In this document: piece after piece, positions 1 to 6,575 of the stretch
Numbering within the stretch: the stretch's first letter is position 1
Layout of the letters: each line of letters opens with the position of its first letter
DNA from: JBQTJN01 sp052387095
Lineage (GTDB): Bacteria > Pseudomonadota > Alphaproteobacteria > Micavibrionales > Micavibrionaceae
Assembly (NCBI GenBank): GCA_052387095.1
Contig: JBQTJN010000033.1
Span: forward strand, 1-13,721
Length of the DNA: 13,721 nucleotides
Direction of reading: 5' to 3'
Made by a program: the position numbers and the translations under genes
Notes under the pieces: generated by a model
Told to the model about the DNA's origin: nothing
The model's database searches: none
What the model saw: the letters and a program-made list of their open reading frames with translations, nothing else

Positions 1-205
1 GGGTGCTGAAGACCGCCAGAGCGGACAGAACCAGCGGGCACAGCACCCAGGTCAGCAATACGGCTTTGGTAAATTTGAGCACAGGTATAAATTTATTCGT
101 CATTGCGAGCGCTAGCGAAGCAATCCAGTCTTTTTTAAAAGTGGATTGCCGCGTCGCCATTTCATGGCTCCTCGCAATGACGGTGTTTATTTTACTCCTG
201 GCCAT
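1..205 (-). CDS. flgA: Probable FlgA, P-ring assembly chaperone (5' part only)
   Basis: An open frame runs from ATG at 205 off the left edge (about 68 residues visible). It starts 10 bp after the flgG stop, and AAGGAAG lies five bases before the ATG, so this start is well supported. The visible protein is a basic N-region followed by a hydrophobic core (residues about 47-66, including AVLLTWVLCPLVLSALAVF), a Sec-type signal peptide. FlgA is the periplasmic chaperone for P-ring (FlgI) assembly and usually follows flgG in alphaproteobacteria. The name rests on that synteny plus the signal peptide, because no FlgA domain is in the window. Oddity: residues about 8-36 are encoded by an 85-bp palindromic repeat read in frame, so the N-region is about 30 residues too long. 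An internal ATG at 103, formed by the repeat's own end, could give a normal-length signal peptide but has no Shine-Dalgarno. Confidence 0.6.
   Translation of the reverse strand, partial: MARSKINTVIARSHEMATRQSTFKKDWIASLALAMTNKFIPVLKFTKAVLLTWVLCPLVLSALAVFST
98..182 (-). repeat. Palindromic repeat, family R1, in frame in flgA
   Basis: This is an 85-bp quasi-palindrome. The outer 12-bp arms are identical (CGTCATTGCGAG at 98-109 and its complement at 171-182), and an inner 8-bp stem pairs GCAATCCA (120-127) with TGGATTGC (142-149) around an A/T-rich loop. The same arms occur at 13543-13703, so it is a dispersed repeat. On the minus strand it has no stop codon and codes residues about 8-36 of the flgA frame. 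Its terminal AATGACG supplies an in-frame ATG. The left arm is shorter than the right (30 versus 41 nt), which shows internal decay. Confidence 0.9.
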
Positions 206-215
206 GTCTACTTCC

Positions 216-1004
216 TTATCTCAGCTGCGTAACGGTTTGCAGCATTTCATCGCTGGTTGAAATGACCTTGGAGTTCATTTCGTAGGCACGTTGCGCGGTA
301 ATCAGTTCGGTAATTTCTTCAACGACGTTGACGTTGGATTGCTCGATTGCGCCCTGGCGGATCATGCCGAGCTCGTCTGTTCCGGGGTTGCCGGTGGTGG
401 GTGAGCCGGAAGCGTCTGTCTCGAGCAAGAGATTGTCACCGATCGCCTCAAGACCGGCTGGATTGATGAAATTGGCGAGCTGGACCTGGCCGACGATCTG
501 CGTCGCCGTCTGGCCGTTCGTGCTGATGGAAACCTGGCCGTTCTGGTCGATACCAATAGAGGTGGCGTCAGCTGGAATGCTGATACTGGGGTCGAGCAAA
601 AAGCCCTGCGCCGTAACAATTTCCCCGTTTTCGTTCATCTGGAATGTGCCGTCGCGTGTGTAGGCCGTGCTGCCGTTCGGCATTGAGATCTGGAAGAAGC
701 CTTCGCCGGTAACAGCGAGATCAAGATTGTTTTCCGTGAGGCGGATTGCACCCTGGCTGTGCACGCGATAAACCGCGCCGGGGCGCACGCCGAGGCCGAG
801 CTGAATACCGGACGGGAGTTTCGTGTCGCTGTCCGAAGAGGTTGCGCCGGGGCGGGCGATGTTCTGATAAATCAGATCCTGGAAGGCGGCGCGCTGGCGT
901 TTGAAGCCGGCCGTTGTCAAGTTGGCGATGTTGTTGGAAATAACATCGACGTTTGTTTGCTGGGCCAGCATTCCCGTGGCGCCGATATCGAGTGATCTTA
1001 ACAT
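216..1004 (-). CDS. flgG: Flagellar distal rod protein FlgG
   Basis: 262 residues, the usual FlgG length. FlgG builds the distal rod that crosses the peptidoglycan inside the P and L rings. The N-terminus (MLRSLDIGATGMLAQQTNVD, then SNNIANLTTAGFK at about 23-35) is the rod/hook-family D0 coiled coil with the signature ISNNIAN. The middle motif LDLAVTGEGFFQI (about 94-106) is typical of FlgG/FlgF/FlgE. The C-terminus NVNVVEEITELITAQRAYEM is the matching C-terminal helix. The start has a strong AAAGGAG eight bases upstream. It lies 37 bp after flgF and 10 bp before flgA, so the three are one transcript from the sigma-54 promoter upstream of flgF. Nothing is missing; the protein is secreted through the flagellar export gate without a cleaved signal. 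Confidence 0.97.
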   Translation of the reverse strand: MLRSLDIGATGMLAQQTNVDVISNNIANLTTAGFKRQRAAFQDLIYQNIARPGATSSDSDTKLPSGIQLGLGVRPGAVYRVHSQGAIRLTENNLDLAVTGEGFFQISMPNGSTAYTRDGTFQMNENGEIVTAQGFLLDPSISIPADATSIGIDQNGQVSISTNGQTATQIVGQVQLANFINPAGLEAIGDNLLLETDASGSPTTGNPGTDELGMIRQGAIEQSNVNVVEEITELITAQRAYEMNSKVISTSDEMLQTVTQLR

Positions 1005-1041
1005 GGTTCCGTCTCCTTTATATTTCGTATCTGTTCTGTTG

Positions 1042-1764
1042 TTATCCCTGCCGTGTCAGTCTCTGCACGGTATTGCGAATTCTTTCATTTTCGGTTTGCA
1101 GGATGTTCTGCACGTTCTGAAAGGTGCGCAGGGTTTCCACCATGCGGTTCATTTCAATGATGGCCTTGACGTTCGAGCCTTCGAGCTGGCCCTGGCGAAC
1201 GCGGGTTTTGTTCGCGGGCTGCGCGGTTTCGTCTGTTCTGTAGAGATTGTTGCCGAAAGGCTGCAGGCGCTGCGGGTCCTTGAATTCGGCAATCATGATC
1301 TGGCCGATCTGGCCGGATTGATTTGATACAACACCCTTTTCATCGATCGTGATTTCCGTGGAGTCGGCGGGAACGGTGATCGGGGATCCGCCTGAACTCG
1401 CGACCGGGTCGCCGGCCGATGTCAGGAGTTGTCCTGATGAAGACATCTGGAAGTTGCCGGCGCGTGTATAGGCAATACCGTTCGGCGCGGCCACGCCGAT
1501 AAAGCCGGGACCTTCAAGCATGATGTCGAGTTCATTGCCGGTAAATTCGACCGGGCCGGCCTCTGTGTTCTGATATTGCATGTTGTCATAGACGAAGGAG
1601 AGCGGCTCGTCTGCGCCCGGAGATTTTGAAATCATTTCCTTGAAAGAGAGGTTCTGGGCGCGGAAGCCGGCCGTATTGGCGTTGGCCACGTTATTGGCGA
1701 TTACGTCCATCTGGCGGGTGAGCACCACCTGTCTGGAAAGGCCGATATAGATACTGTTTTCCAT
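1042..1764 (-). CDS. flgF: Flagellar proximal rod protein FlgF
   Basis: 240 residues. It is a rod-family protein with the N-terminal signature ANNVANANTAGFRAQ (about 23-37), the central LDIMLEGPGFIGV motif (about 79-91) and a C-terminal helix ending in TLRTFQNVQNILQ. FlgF is distinguished from FlgG by being shorter, by its C-terminal half (MVETLRTFQNVQNI in place of ELITAQRAYEM) and by standing first in the operon. It is a proximal rod subunit exported by the flagellar type III apparatus. ATG at 1764 is preceded by AGGAAT, and the sigma-54 promoter at 1824-1840 predicts a leader of about 48 nt. It is the first gene of flgF-flgG-flgA, divergent from fliL, an arrangement also known in Caulobacter. 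Confidence 0.95.
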   Translation of the reverse strand: MENSIYIGLSRQVVLTRQMDVIANNVANANTAGFRAQNLSFKEMISKSPGADEPLSFVYDNMQYQNTEAGPVEFTGNELDIMLEGPGFIGVAAPNGIAYTRAGNFQMSSSGQLLTSAGDPVASSGGSPITVPADSTEITIDEKGVVSNQSGQIGQIMIAEFKDPQRLQPFGNNLYRTDETAQPANKTRVRQGQLEGSNVKAIIEMNRMVETLRTFQNVQNILQTENERIRNTVQRLTRQG

Positions 1765-1823
1765 GTTAATTCCTAAACCCGTAAACCCCGGGACGCGTTG
1801 CCCTTCATTTCCGAAAGAGACGT

Positions 1824-1840
1824 TGCACGGGCCGTGCCAG
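1824..1840 (-). promoter_or_regulatory. Sigma-54 promoter of flgF-flgG-flgA
   Basis: The minus strand reads CTGGCACGGCCCGTGCA, matching the sigma-54 consensus YTGGCACGRNNNTTGCW at all but one specified position, with GG and GC at the correct spacing. The predicted start is near 1812, about 48 nt before the flgF ATG. Rod and hook genes in Caulobacter-type flagellar hierarchies are sigma-54 dependent, so position and role agree. Confidence 0.9.
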
Positions 1841-1854
1841 GAGGAATTATAGGC

Positions 1855-1878
1855 TAGTCTATTGATATATCATTGATT
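1855..1878 (-). promoter_or_regulatory. Candidate IHF binding sites upstream of the flgF promoter
   Basis: Two overlapping minus-strand matches to WATCAANNNNTTR, each with one mismatch: TATCAATAGACTA (1867-1855) and AATCAATGATATA (1878-1866). They sit about 45-65 bp upstream of the predicted sigma-54 start, where IHF typically bends DNA between an enhancer and a sigma-54 promoter. The consensus is short and the region is A/T-rich, so chance matches are possible. Confidence 0.4.
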
Positions 1879-1988
1879 TTATGATTTTTGAGTCGCGGGC
1901 CTCGCTCCTTTGCCAGGCATTTCCCGCGGTTTAAGGCAAATTTTTCCGTCCCGGATATAAGGAAGAGCGGGTGAAGGTTGCCGGGCGT

Positions 1989-2017
1989 TAGACGATGAGT
2001 CATATTTGTTTTATAAT
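1989..2017 (+). promoter_or_regulatory. Candidate sigma-70-type promoter of fliL
   Basis: TAGACG (1989-1994, 4 of 6 to TTGACA), a 17-bp spacer and a perfect TATAAT (2012-2017). The predicted start near 2024 leaves a leader of about 55 nt to the fliL ATG at 2079. No sigma-54 element is visible on this strand. This would place the motor/C-ring operon in an earlier class than the rod genes. Confidence 0.5.
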
Positions 2018-2078
2018 TGCCTCCGAACAGATTCTTAATACTCAAATTTTCCTCATTTATTTCAAAGAAGTGCAAGCC

Positions 2079-2714
2079 ATGGCCAAGAAGAAGAAAGACG
2101 CCGAAGACAAAAGCGAAGAATCTGCGGAAAAAGAAGATACGAAAAAGGAAGGCGAAGAGGGCGCAGCCGAGGGCGGCGAAGCGGCTGAAGGCGGCGGACT
2201 TGGCAAGAAGAAGCTGATTATTTTTATAGCCGCGCCGATCCTGTTGCTGGGAATCGTGGGCGCCGGGCTTTATTTCACGGGCATGCTGGACGGGCTGCTG
2301 GGCAAGAAAGAAGTGGCCGAGGGCGAAGAGCATGCTGAAGGTGAGGAACATGCCGAAGGTGAAGAAGGCGGGGAGCACGGCGGCGGACATGGCGAGAGTG
2401 CTGCGCCGAGCAGCGCGTTCCTGGCGATCCCGCCGATGATCGTCAACCTGAACAGCGATGATGGTACGCCGCGTTATTTAAGACTCTCCGTGCAGCTCGA
2501 AATGAACAAGCCAAGCGACCGTTACAAGGTCGAGGCGGTGATCCCCCGGGTGATCGACCAGTTCCAGACCTATTTGCGGGAGCTGAAGGTGCAGGATCTG
2601 CAGGGTTCGGCAGGTATTTACAGATTGCAGATGGAGTTGCTGTGGCGGGTTAACCAGGCGGCAGCCCCGATTGAGATTAAAGATGTCCTGTTTCAAGAAA
2701 TTTTGATCCAATAA
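2079..2714 (+). CDS. fliL: Flagellar basal body-associated protein FliL
   Basis: 211 residues. FliL is a single-pass inner-membrane protein that rings the stator and supports torque. In order there is a Lys/Glu-rich cytoplasmic tail (1-43), one membrane segment (about 46-67, LIIFIAAPILLLGIVGAGLY), an acidic His-containing linker (80-106) and the periplasmic FliL domain (about 113-211) with PPMIVNLN, RYLRLSVQLE and the terminal KDVLFQEILIQ. An in-frame ATG at 1995 is rejected because it lies inside the promoter spacer and adds a poorly compatible hydrophobic stretch. The ATG at 2079 opens the typical basic tail, although its Shine-Dalgarno is weak (AAGAAG). The linker contains a tandem hexapeptide AEGEEH. 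It is the first gene of the long plus-strand operon, 68 bp before fliM. Confidence 0.93.
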   Translation: MAKKKKDAEDKSEESAEKEDTKKEGEEGAAEGGEAAEGGGLGKKKLIIFIAAPILLLGIVGAGLYFTGMLDGLLGKKEVAEGEEHAEGEEHAEGEEGGEHGGGHGESAAPSSAFLAIPPMIVNLNSDDGTPRYLRLSVQLEMNKPSDRYKVEAVIPRVIDQFQTYLRELKVQDLQGSAGIYRLQMELLWRVNQAAAPIEIKDVLFQEILIQ

Positions 2715-2782
2715 TGCTATATTAATAAGAGTGGTACGGGTTTTCGCATTAAGAACCCCGTTTAAGAGGCTGAAGTATAAAG

Positions 2783-3796
2783 ATGAGTGAAGCTGAAACA
2801 CAGGAAGCCAATGAAGGCGCCGGCGTTGCTGACGGCGAGGGCGCGCTTCTGAACCAGGACGAAATCGACAGCCTGCTCGGGTTTGATGAAAACAATCCCG
2901 GTGCGGGGGGCGTCATGGCGCTGGTCAATGCGGCGATGGTTAATTACGAGCGCCTGCCGATGCTCGATATTGTCTTCGACCGTCTGGTGCGCCTCATGTC
3001 GACGAGCTTGCGCAATTTCACGACCGAGAATGTCGAGGTCAGTCTCGACCAGATCAGTACCGTGCGTCTTGGCGACTACATGAATTCAATTCCGCTGCCG
3101 GCGCTGATTTCTCTTTTCAAAGCGAATGAGTGGGACAATTACGGGCTGATGGTCACGGACAGCGCGCTGATCTATTCGATCGTCGATGTGTTGCTCGGCG
3201 GGCGTAAGGGTTCGCCCGCAATCCGCATCGAGGGACGCCCCTATACAACGATTGAAACCAAGCTTGTCGAGAAAATGGTGCGCGTCATGCTGGCCGATCT
3301 TTCGTCGGCGTTTGAGCCGTTGTCGCCGGTGCATTGTGTTCTCGAGCGCGTGGAAACAAACCCGCGCTTTGCAACGATTGGCCAGAGCAATAGCGCATGC
3401 GTCATCGTACGGCTTCGCATCGATATAGCGGATCGCGGCGGGCGCGTGGAAATCATTATTCCCTATGCGACGCTGGAGCCGGTGCGAGAGTTGCTCCTGC
3501 AAATGTTCATGGGCGAAAAATTCGGACGCGATTCCATCTGGGAGATCCACCTGACCGATGCGCTCAATAAAACCGATATCCAGCTGCAGGCTATTCTCGG
3601 CGAGACGACTGTGCCGCTGGGCGAAATGCTGAACTGGAGCATGGGGTCGCGGCTCATGCTGCCGACCACCGTGAGCGACGAGTTATCGTTGCGTTGCGGG
3701 AATTTCCCGATGTTCAAAGGTCCGGTCGGGCAGAAGCATGGCAATCTTGCCGTGCGGATCGAGCGTTATATTCCACCGGGTGAGGATAAAGAATGA
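2783..3796 (+). CDS. fliM: Flagellar motor switch protein FliM
   Basis: 337 residues, full length. FliM is the C-ring protein that binds CheY-P and sets rotation direction. The N-terminal LNQDEIDSLLG (about 23-33) is the CheY-binding EIDALL-type peptide. It is followed by the CheC-like middle domain (LVNAAMVNYERLPMLDIVFD, then ISLFKANEWDNYGLMVTDS) and a C-terminal FliN-like SpoA domain (about 255-337, TDIQLQAILGETTVPLGEML). A weak Shine-Dalgarno precedes the start. The 68-bp gap from fliL contains an imperfect inverted repeat (around 2736-2763) that could attenuate transcription. It overlaps the next gene by ATGA, indicating translational coupling. Confidence 0.97.
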   Translation: MSEAETQEANEGAGVADGEGALLNQDEIDSLLGFDENNPGAGGVMALVNAAMVNYERLPMLDIVFDRLVRLMSTSLRNFTTENVEVSLDQISTVRLGDYMNSIPLPALISLFKANEWDNYGLMVTDSALIYSIVDVLLGGRKGSPAIRIEGRPYTTIETKLVEKMVRVMLADLSSAFEPLSPVHCVLERVETNPRFATIGQSNSACVIVRLRIDIADRGGRVEIIIPYATLEPVRELLLQMFMGEKFGRDSIWEIHLTDALNKTDIQLQAILGETTVPLGEMLNWSMGSRLMLPTTVSDELSLRCGNFPMFKGPVGQKHGNLAVRIERYIPPGEDKE

Positions 3797-4344
3797 GCCT
3801 GGAAATTTTTAACCTCTTTATGGATCTTGCAATCATGTTGGCGCTGGCGGTCACGATTTTTTACGCGGTGCGCCTGTCACGGCACTTAAATAATTTCCGG
3901 ACGCAGCGCGATGCCTTTATGAACTTGATCTTCGACCTGTCCCGCCAGATCGAGGGCGCGCAGACAGCCGTCAACCGCCTCAGCAATGTCGGACAGAAAA
4001 CCGGACAGGATCTCCAGCGCGCGATCAACGAGGCGCGCGGTATTCTGAGCGAGCTTGAGGTTGTCAATCAAAGCGCCGGCGCATTATCGCAACGTCTTGA
4101 AAGACAGAGGGATTATAGTAAAACGCCAAAGCCCGTCGATTTCGCGGCGCAGGCCCCGCTTGAAACCATGGAGCGCAGCGCAACGTTTTTTATCCAGGAC
4201 CGTGATTTCGGTGGGGGCGATGATGAGGACTTCACCGATGAGGAAGACAGTGCCAACACGGTTTTTAAGAGCAAGGCGGAAAAGGATTTATGGCGCGTAT
4301 TGCGTAGAAATAAAAAATTCACAAATCCTTCCGGGGTCGCCTAG
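3793..4344 (+). CDS. DUF6468-type flagellar membrane protein
   Basis: 183 residues with an N-terminal membrane segment (about 9-27, LFMDLAIMLALAVTIFYAV), then a basic stretch and a long helical region (about 40-108, RDAFMNLIFDLSRQIEGAQT and following) likely to form a coiled coil. The C-terminal tail is acidic and probably disordered, with a DDEDFTDEED-type patch, and ends basic. The protein resembles the DUF6468 family found behind fliM in alphaproteobacteria; this assignment is from memory and context. The start overlaps the fliM stop by 4 bp and the stop lies 3 bp before the next ATG, so it is surely co-translated with motor genes. The function is unknown. A membrane-anchored coiled coil between the C-ring and the stator is my inference. 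Confidence 0.75.
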   Translation: MSLEIFNLFMDLAIMLALAVTIFYAVRLSRHLNNFRTQRDAFMNLIFDLSRQIEGAQTAVNRLSNVGQKTGQDLQRAINEARGILSELEVVNQSAGALSQRLERQRDYSKTPKPVDFAAQAPLETMERSATFFIQDRDFGGGDDEDFTDEEDSANTVFKSKAEKDLWRVLRRNKKFTNPSGVA

Positions 4345-4347
4345 ACC

Positions 4348-5091
4348 ATGACATTCAAGTGGAAAATATTGCCCGCCCTGATCGTGGTTGCGCTGCTGAC
4401 TTTTTCAGTGCGGATGGTTGAGGTCGTTTCGGGCTTTACAACATTGAATTCGCCTGCTGCGCTGGCCGAGGAAGAGAAAAACCCCGCAGCGGCAAAACCC
4501 GCCAGGGAAGAACCTAAAAAAGAAGAAGCGGCTGCCAAGGAGGCTCCTGCGAAAGCATCAGATGCCGGAAAAAAAGACGGGGCTGCGCCCGCCGGTGAGA
4601 GAAAGGCTGCGGCCGCCAAGCCCGCTGAAGAAACCAAATGGCCGGATGCCGGGGATGCCGAGATGGACATGTCGGCCACGAAAATGGAAATGGTCAAGGA
4701 CCTAGTCAATCGCCGGGGCGCGCTGGATAAACGTGAAAGCGAACTCATCGCGCGCGAAGCGCTTCTCAAGGCAGCGGAAAAGGAAATCGACCAGAAATAC
4801 AAGGAACTCAGCGCACTGCGCGTGGATATCGAGGAGTTACTGAAGCAGCAATCGGATGCGGAAAAAGAACGCACCACCAGCTTGGTCAAGGTTTATGAAG
4901 GTATGAAACCGAAAGATGCGGCGCGTATTTTCGATACGCTGGACCTGGACATCCTGATTTCCGTGGTGTCGGGCATGTCGCCGAAAAAACTTTCTCCCAT
5001 TCTCGCGCAGATGAATGAAGAGCGGGCGCGGACAGTCACCATCATGCTGGCGGAAGAAAAGAAATTGCCAACCTTGCCGTTGGCCAACTGA
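4348..5091 (+). CDS. motE: MotE-like periplasmic motor protein (MgtE-N type domain)
   Basis: 247 residues. A signal anchor (about 6-26) leads to a long Ala/Lys/Glu/Pro-rich linker (about 32-95), a coiled coil (about 108-170, with DKRESELIAREALLKAAEKE) and a C-terminal MgtE_N-like helical domain (about 175-240, VYEGMKPKDAARIFDTLD and MSPKKLSPILAQMN). This architecture matches MotE, described in Rhizobium as a periplasmic chaperone that stabilises MotC, a peptidoglycan-side stator partner. No MotC is visible here; the neighbouring periplasmic proteins are the two MotB-like proteins and the giant TPR protein, one of which may be its client. It starts 3 bp after the DUF6468-type gene and ends 25 bp before the next start. 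Confidence 0.8.
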   Translation: MTFKWKILPALIVVALLTFSVRMVEVVSGFTTLNSPAALAEEEKNPAAAKPAREEPKKEEAAAKEAPAKASDAGKKDGAAPAGERKAAAAKPAEETKWPDAGDAEMDMSATKMEMVKDLVNRRGALDKRESELIAREALLKAAEKEIDQKYKELSALRVDIEELLKQQSDAEKERTTSLVKVYEGMKPKDAARIFDTLDLDILISVVSGMSPKKLSPILAQMNEERARTVTIMLAEEKKLPTLPLAN

Positions 5092-5116
5092 AACTGTTTC
5101 TTTAAAGGTCGTTTTT

Positions 5117-5728
5117 ATGGGCGCGCGGTTTTTAACTCTTTCGCTGTTTATCCTGATGCTATCCTTCTTCATCGTGCTGAACAGCTTTTCGACGTTTGAA
5201 ACAACCAAAGCCCGCAGCCTTATTAAAAGCGTGACCGAGACTTTTTCGGCCCGCGAGACGGGCGATACGATCGTGCCGCAATTCGGCGGAACGGGCGGCG
5301 GCGTCAGCGAAAACCCGCTCGATCGGCTCGACAGCGTGTTGCAGAATCAGACGGCGGCGGGGACGGAGGCTAAATCCAACCGCTTGCGCACGGCTATGAA
5401 AATCAGTCTGCCGGTTGAAAAATTTGAAACCATGATTGGTGAAAACGGCGAATTGCTGCCGGTGCTGGCATCGGTATTCGAGCCTGAAAGCGGGCCGTCC
5501 TATACGATGAAAATGGTGCTCAATATTTCCGCCAATCCGGCCGAATTTTCCAGACACGACCCGGCGCGTGCGGCAGCGGCGATTAAAAAATCTGCCGCGC
5601 TGATGCAGACCTTACAGGATACCGGTCTACCTGAAGATTTTATGAGCGCAGGCGTTGGCCAGGGACCGGAAGGCACTGTGGATCTGATCTTCCAGCGCGA
5701 TCCTTCCTATAAAAGCGGGGGCACATAA
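5117..5728 (+). CDS. Divergent MotB-like protein lacking the ion-binding Asp
   Basis: 204 residues from ATG at 5117, with a weak AAAGG about 11 bases upstream. An upstream in-frame start inside motE is rejected because its translation is a frame shadow. The protein has almost no cytoplasmic tail and one membrane helix (about 5-25, FLTLSLFILMLSFFIVLNSF) whose LSFFIVLNSFS aligns with LAFFVLMYSMS of the next gene. In that alignment the conserved Asp of MotB is a Ser (residue 9). The C-terminal half (about 95-200, LPVEKFETMIGENGELLPVL, later RAAAAIKKSAALMQTLQDTG) fits a degenerate OmpA-like fold. It probably came from duplication of the adjacent gene, and its TAATG junction couples it translationally. 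I infer a non-conducting stator accessory or scaffold. It could instead be an unrelated single-pass periplasmic protein. Confidence 0.6.
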   Translation: MGARFLTLSLFILMLSFFIVLNSFSTFETTKARSLIKSVTETFSARETGDTIVPQFGGTGGGVSENPLDRLDSVLQNQTAAGTEAKSNRLRTAMKISLPVEKFETMIGENGELLPVLASVFEPESGPSYTMKMVLNISANPAEFSRHDPARAAAAIKKSAALMQTLQDTGLPEDFMSAGVGQGPEGTVDLIFQRDPSYKSGGT

Positions 5729-6516
5729 TGAGTGATGATGTGCTGCCCCCTTTTGAAAGTGCCGGCGAAGTTCCCTTCCCGGTTCCGCAGGAAGATATCG
5801 AATATGTACGTAAAACGCTGACTTTTCACGAGTACCGGGAAGATCCGAAAAGCCTCTGGCTGATCAGTTTCACGGACCTGGTCGGCGTAATGCTGGCCTT
5901 TTTTGTGCTGATGTATTCGATGTCATCGCCGCGCGAGGATAAATGGGTTGAAATCAGCACGTCCCTTGAAGAAGGCGTCACAGATTCTTCTCCTTACAAA
6001 GGCGCGGAATGGAATGCGGGCGCCGACGAGACCATCGCGCTGCAGAAAATGGATGTAAGCCGGGGACTTAACACGCGATACCTGAGGGCCGTTTTAAACG
6101 AGATGATCCGCGCGGATAAAAGGCTGGAGAAAATCACGCTGCGGCGTACGGGCAACCAGGTTGCGCTGGTCCTTCCCGATGAAATGCTGACAGCAGGGAA
6201 AATTTCGGAAGAGGGCGCGGTCACGTTGGCGGCTGTTGCAGATCTGCTGAGGCGTATCAGCAACCGCGTCGAAATCATGGCCAATGTTGACGAAGCGTCG
6301 GCGCGGCGGACGCGCGTCAATGGCTGGGAGATCGCATTGAGCCGCGCGGCGCTGGTTGGCGGGGCTTTGCAGGCGGAAGGATATGAACGCCTGCTCAGTC
6401 TGCATGCGGCACCTCTGGCGCAGGCCGATTCGGCGACAGAAACAACAGTCATTATCACGCCGGATGACGGATCACCGGCCCGCTCCCTGCAAGTGGAAAA
6501 TACAGGCAGTTCCTGA
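5728..6516 (+). CDS. motB: MotB-type stator protein with OmpA-like domain
   Basis: 262 residues. MotB is the stator subunit that anchors the proton channel to peptidoglycan. The cytoplasmic tail (1-42) is followed by the membrane helix (about 43-65), where FTDLVGVMLAFFVLMYSMS carries the ion-binding Asp (D50, codon 5875-5877). A plug/linker region follows, then an OmpA-like domain (about 125-240) with VALVLPDEML, an LRRISNRVEIMANVDE strand and WEIALSRAALVGGALQAEG, the usual RA...L...G peptidoglycan-binding helix. The start overlaps the previous stop (TAATG). No motA lies in the window, so its partner must be encoded elsewhere. The usual gene name is applied by domain; a MotB paralog working with another MotA-like protein is possible. 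Confidence 0.82.
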   Translation: MSDDVLPPFESAGEVPFPVPQEDIEYVRKTLTFHEYREDPKSLWLISFTDLVGVMLAFFVLMYSMSSPREDKWVEISTSLEEGVTDSSPYKGAEWNAGADETIALQKMDVSRGLNTRYLRAVLNEMIRADKRLEKITLRRTGNQVALVLPDEMLTAGKISEEGAVTLAAVADLLRRISNRVEIMANVDEASARRTRVNGWEIALSRAALVGGALQAEGYERLLSLHAAPLAQADSATETTVIITPDDGSPARSLQVENTGSS

Positions 6517-6575
6517 GGGTTGAGGGGCTTTTTTGCATCCTTGTTCTTTAAAGAAACGTATGGCACCCTAACCAC

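Larger units (their letters stand above)
1765..2078. other. Divergent flgF/fliL regulatory region
   Basis: 314 bp without a gene. It holds the minus-strand sigma-54 promoter of flgF (1824-1840), two overlapping IHF-like sites (1855-1878) in an A/T-rich bend, and a sigma-70-like promoter for fliL (1989-2017). The stretch between about 1885 and 1985 is GC-rich, shows no gene, and is the natural place for enhancer sites of an NtrC-family activator (FlbD-like). I could not identify such sites by eye. Confidence 0.7.

Noticed and set aside
92..191. TTTATT at 92-97 and 186-191 as a target duplication of the flgA repeat
   Set aside because: The copies are 94 bp apart, not a multiple of three, so a clean insertion would shift the frame; short A/T-rich matches are common.
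3..260. Plus-strand open frame of 85 codons at the left edge
   Set aside because: It is antisense to flgA and to the end of flgG, largely made of the R1 repeat, and has no ribosome site.
1930..2052. CtrA boxes (TTAA-N7-TTAA) upstream of fliL
   Set aside because: TTAA half-sites occur near 1931 and 2035, but the second halves at N7 are TTTT and ATTT, too poor to claim.
1995..2078. Earlier start for FliL
   Set aside because: It lies within the spacer of the candidate promoter and would add 28 residues unlike any FliL tail.
1854..2390. Minus-strand open frame of 178 codons across fliL
   Set aside because: It is antisense to the well-supported fliL and its His/Phe/Arg-rich translation is typical of an antisense shadow.
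6510..6540. Terminator after motB (GGGGCTTTTTT)
   Set aside because: There is a T tract but no convincing stem precedes it, so I do not call it.
6544..6555. Perfect palindrome TTCTTTAAAGAA before the TPR gene as an operator
   Set aside because: It is a single short A/T-rich palindrome with no second copy and no clear promoter nearby.
6556..6575. Sigma-54-like TGGCACCC upstream of the TPR gene
   Set aside because: The GC of the -12 element is missing at the required spacing.
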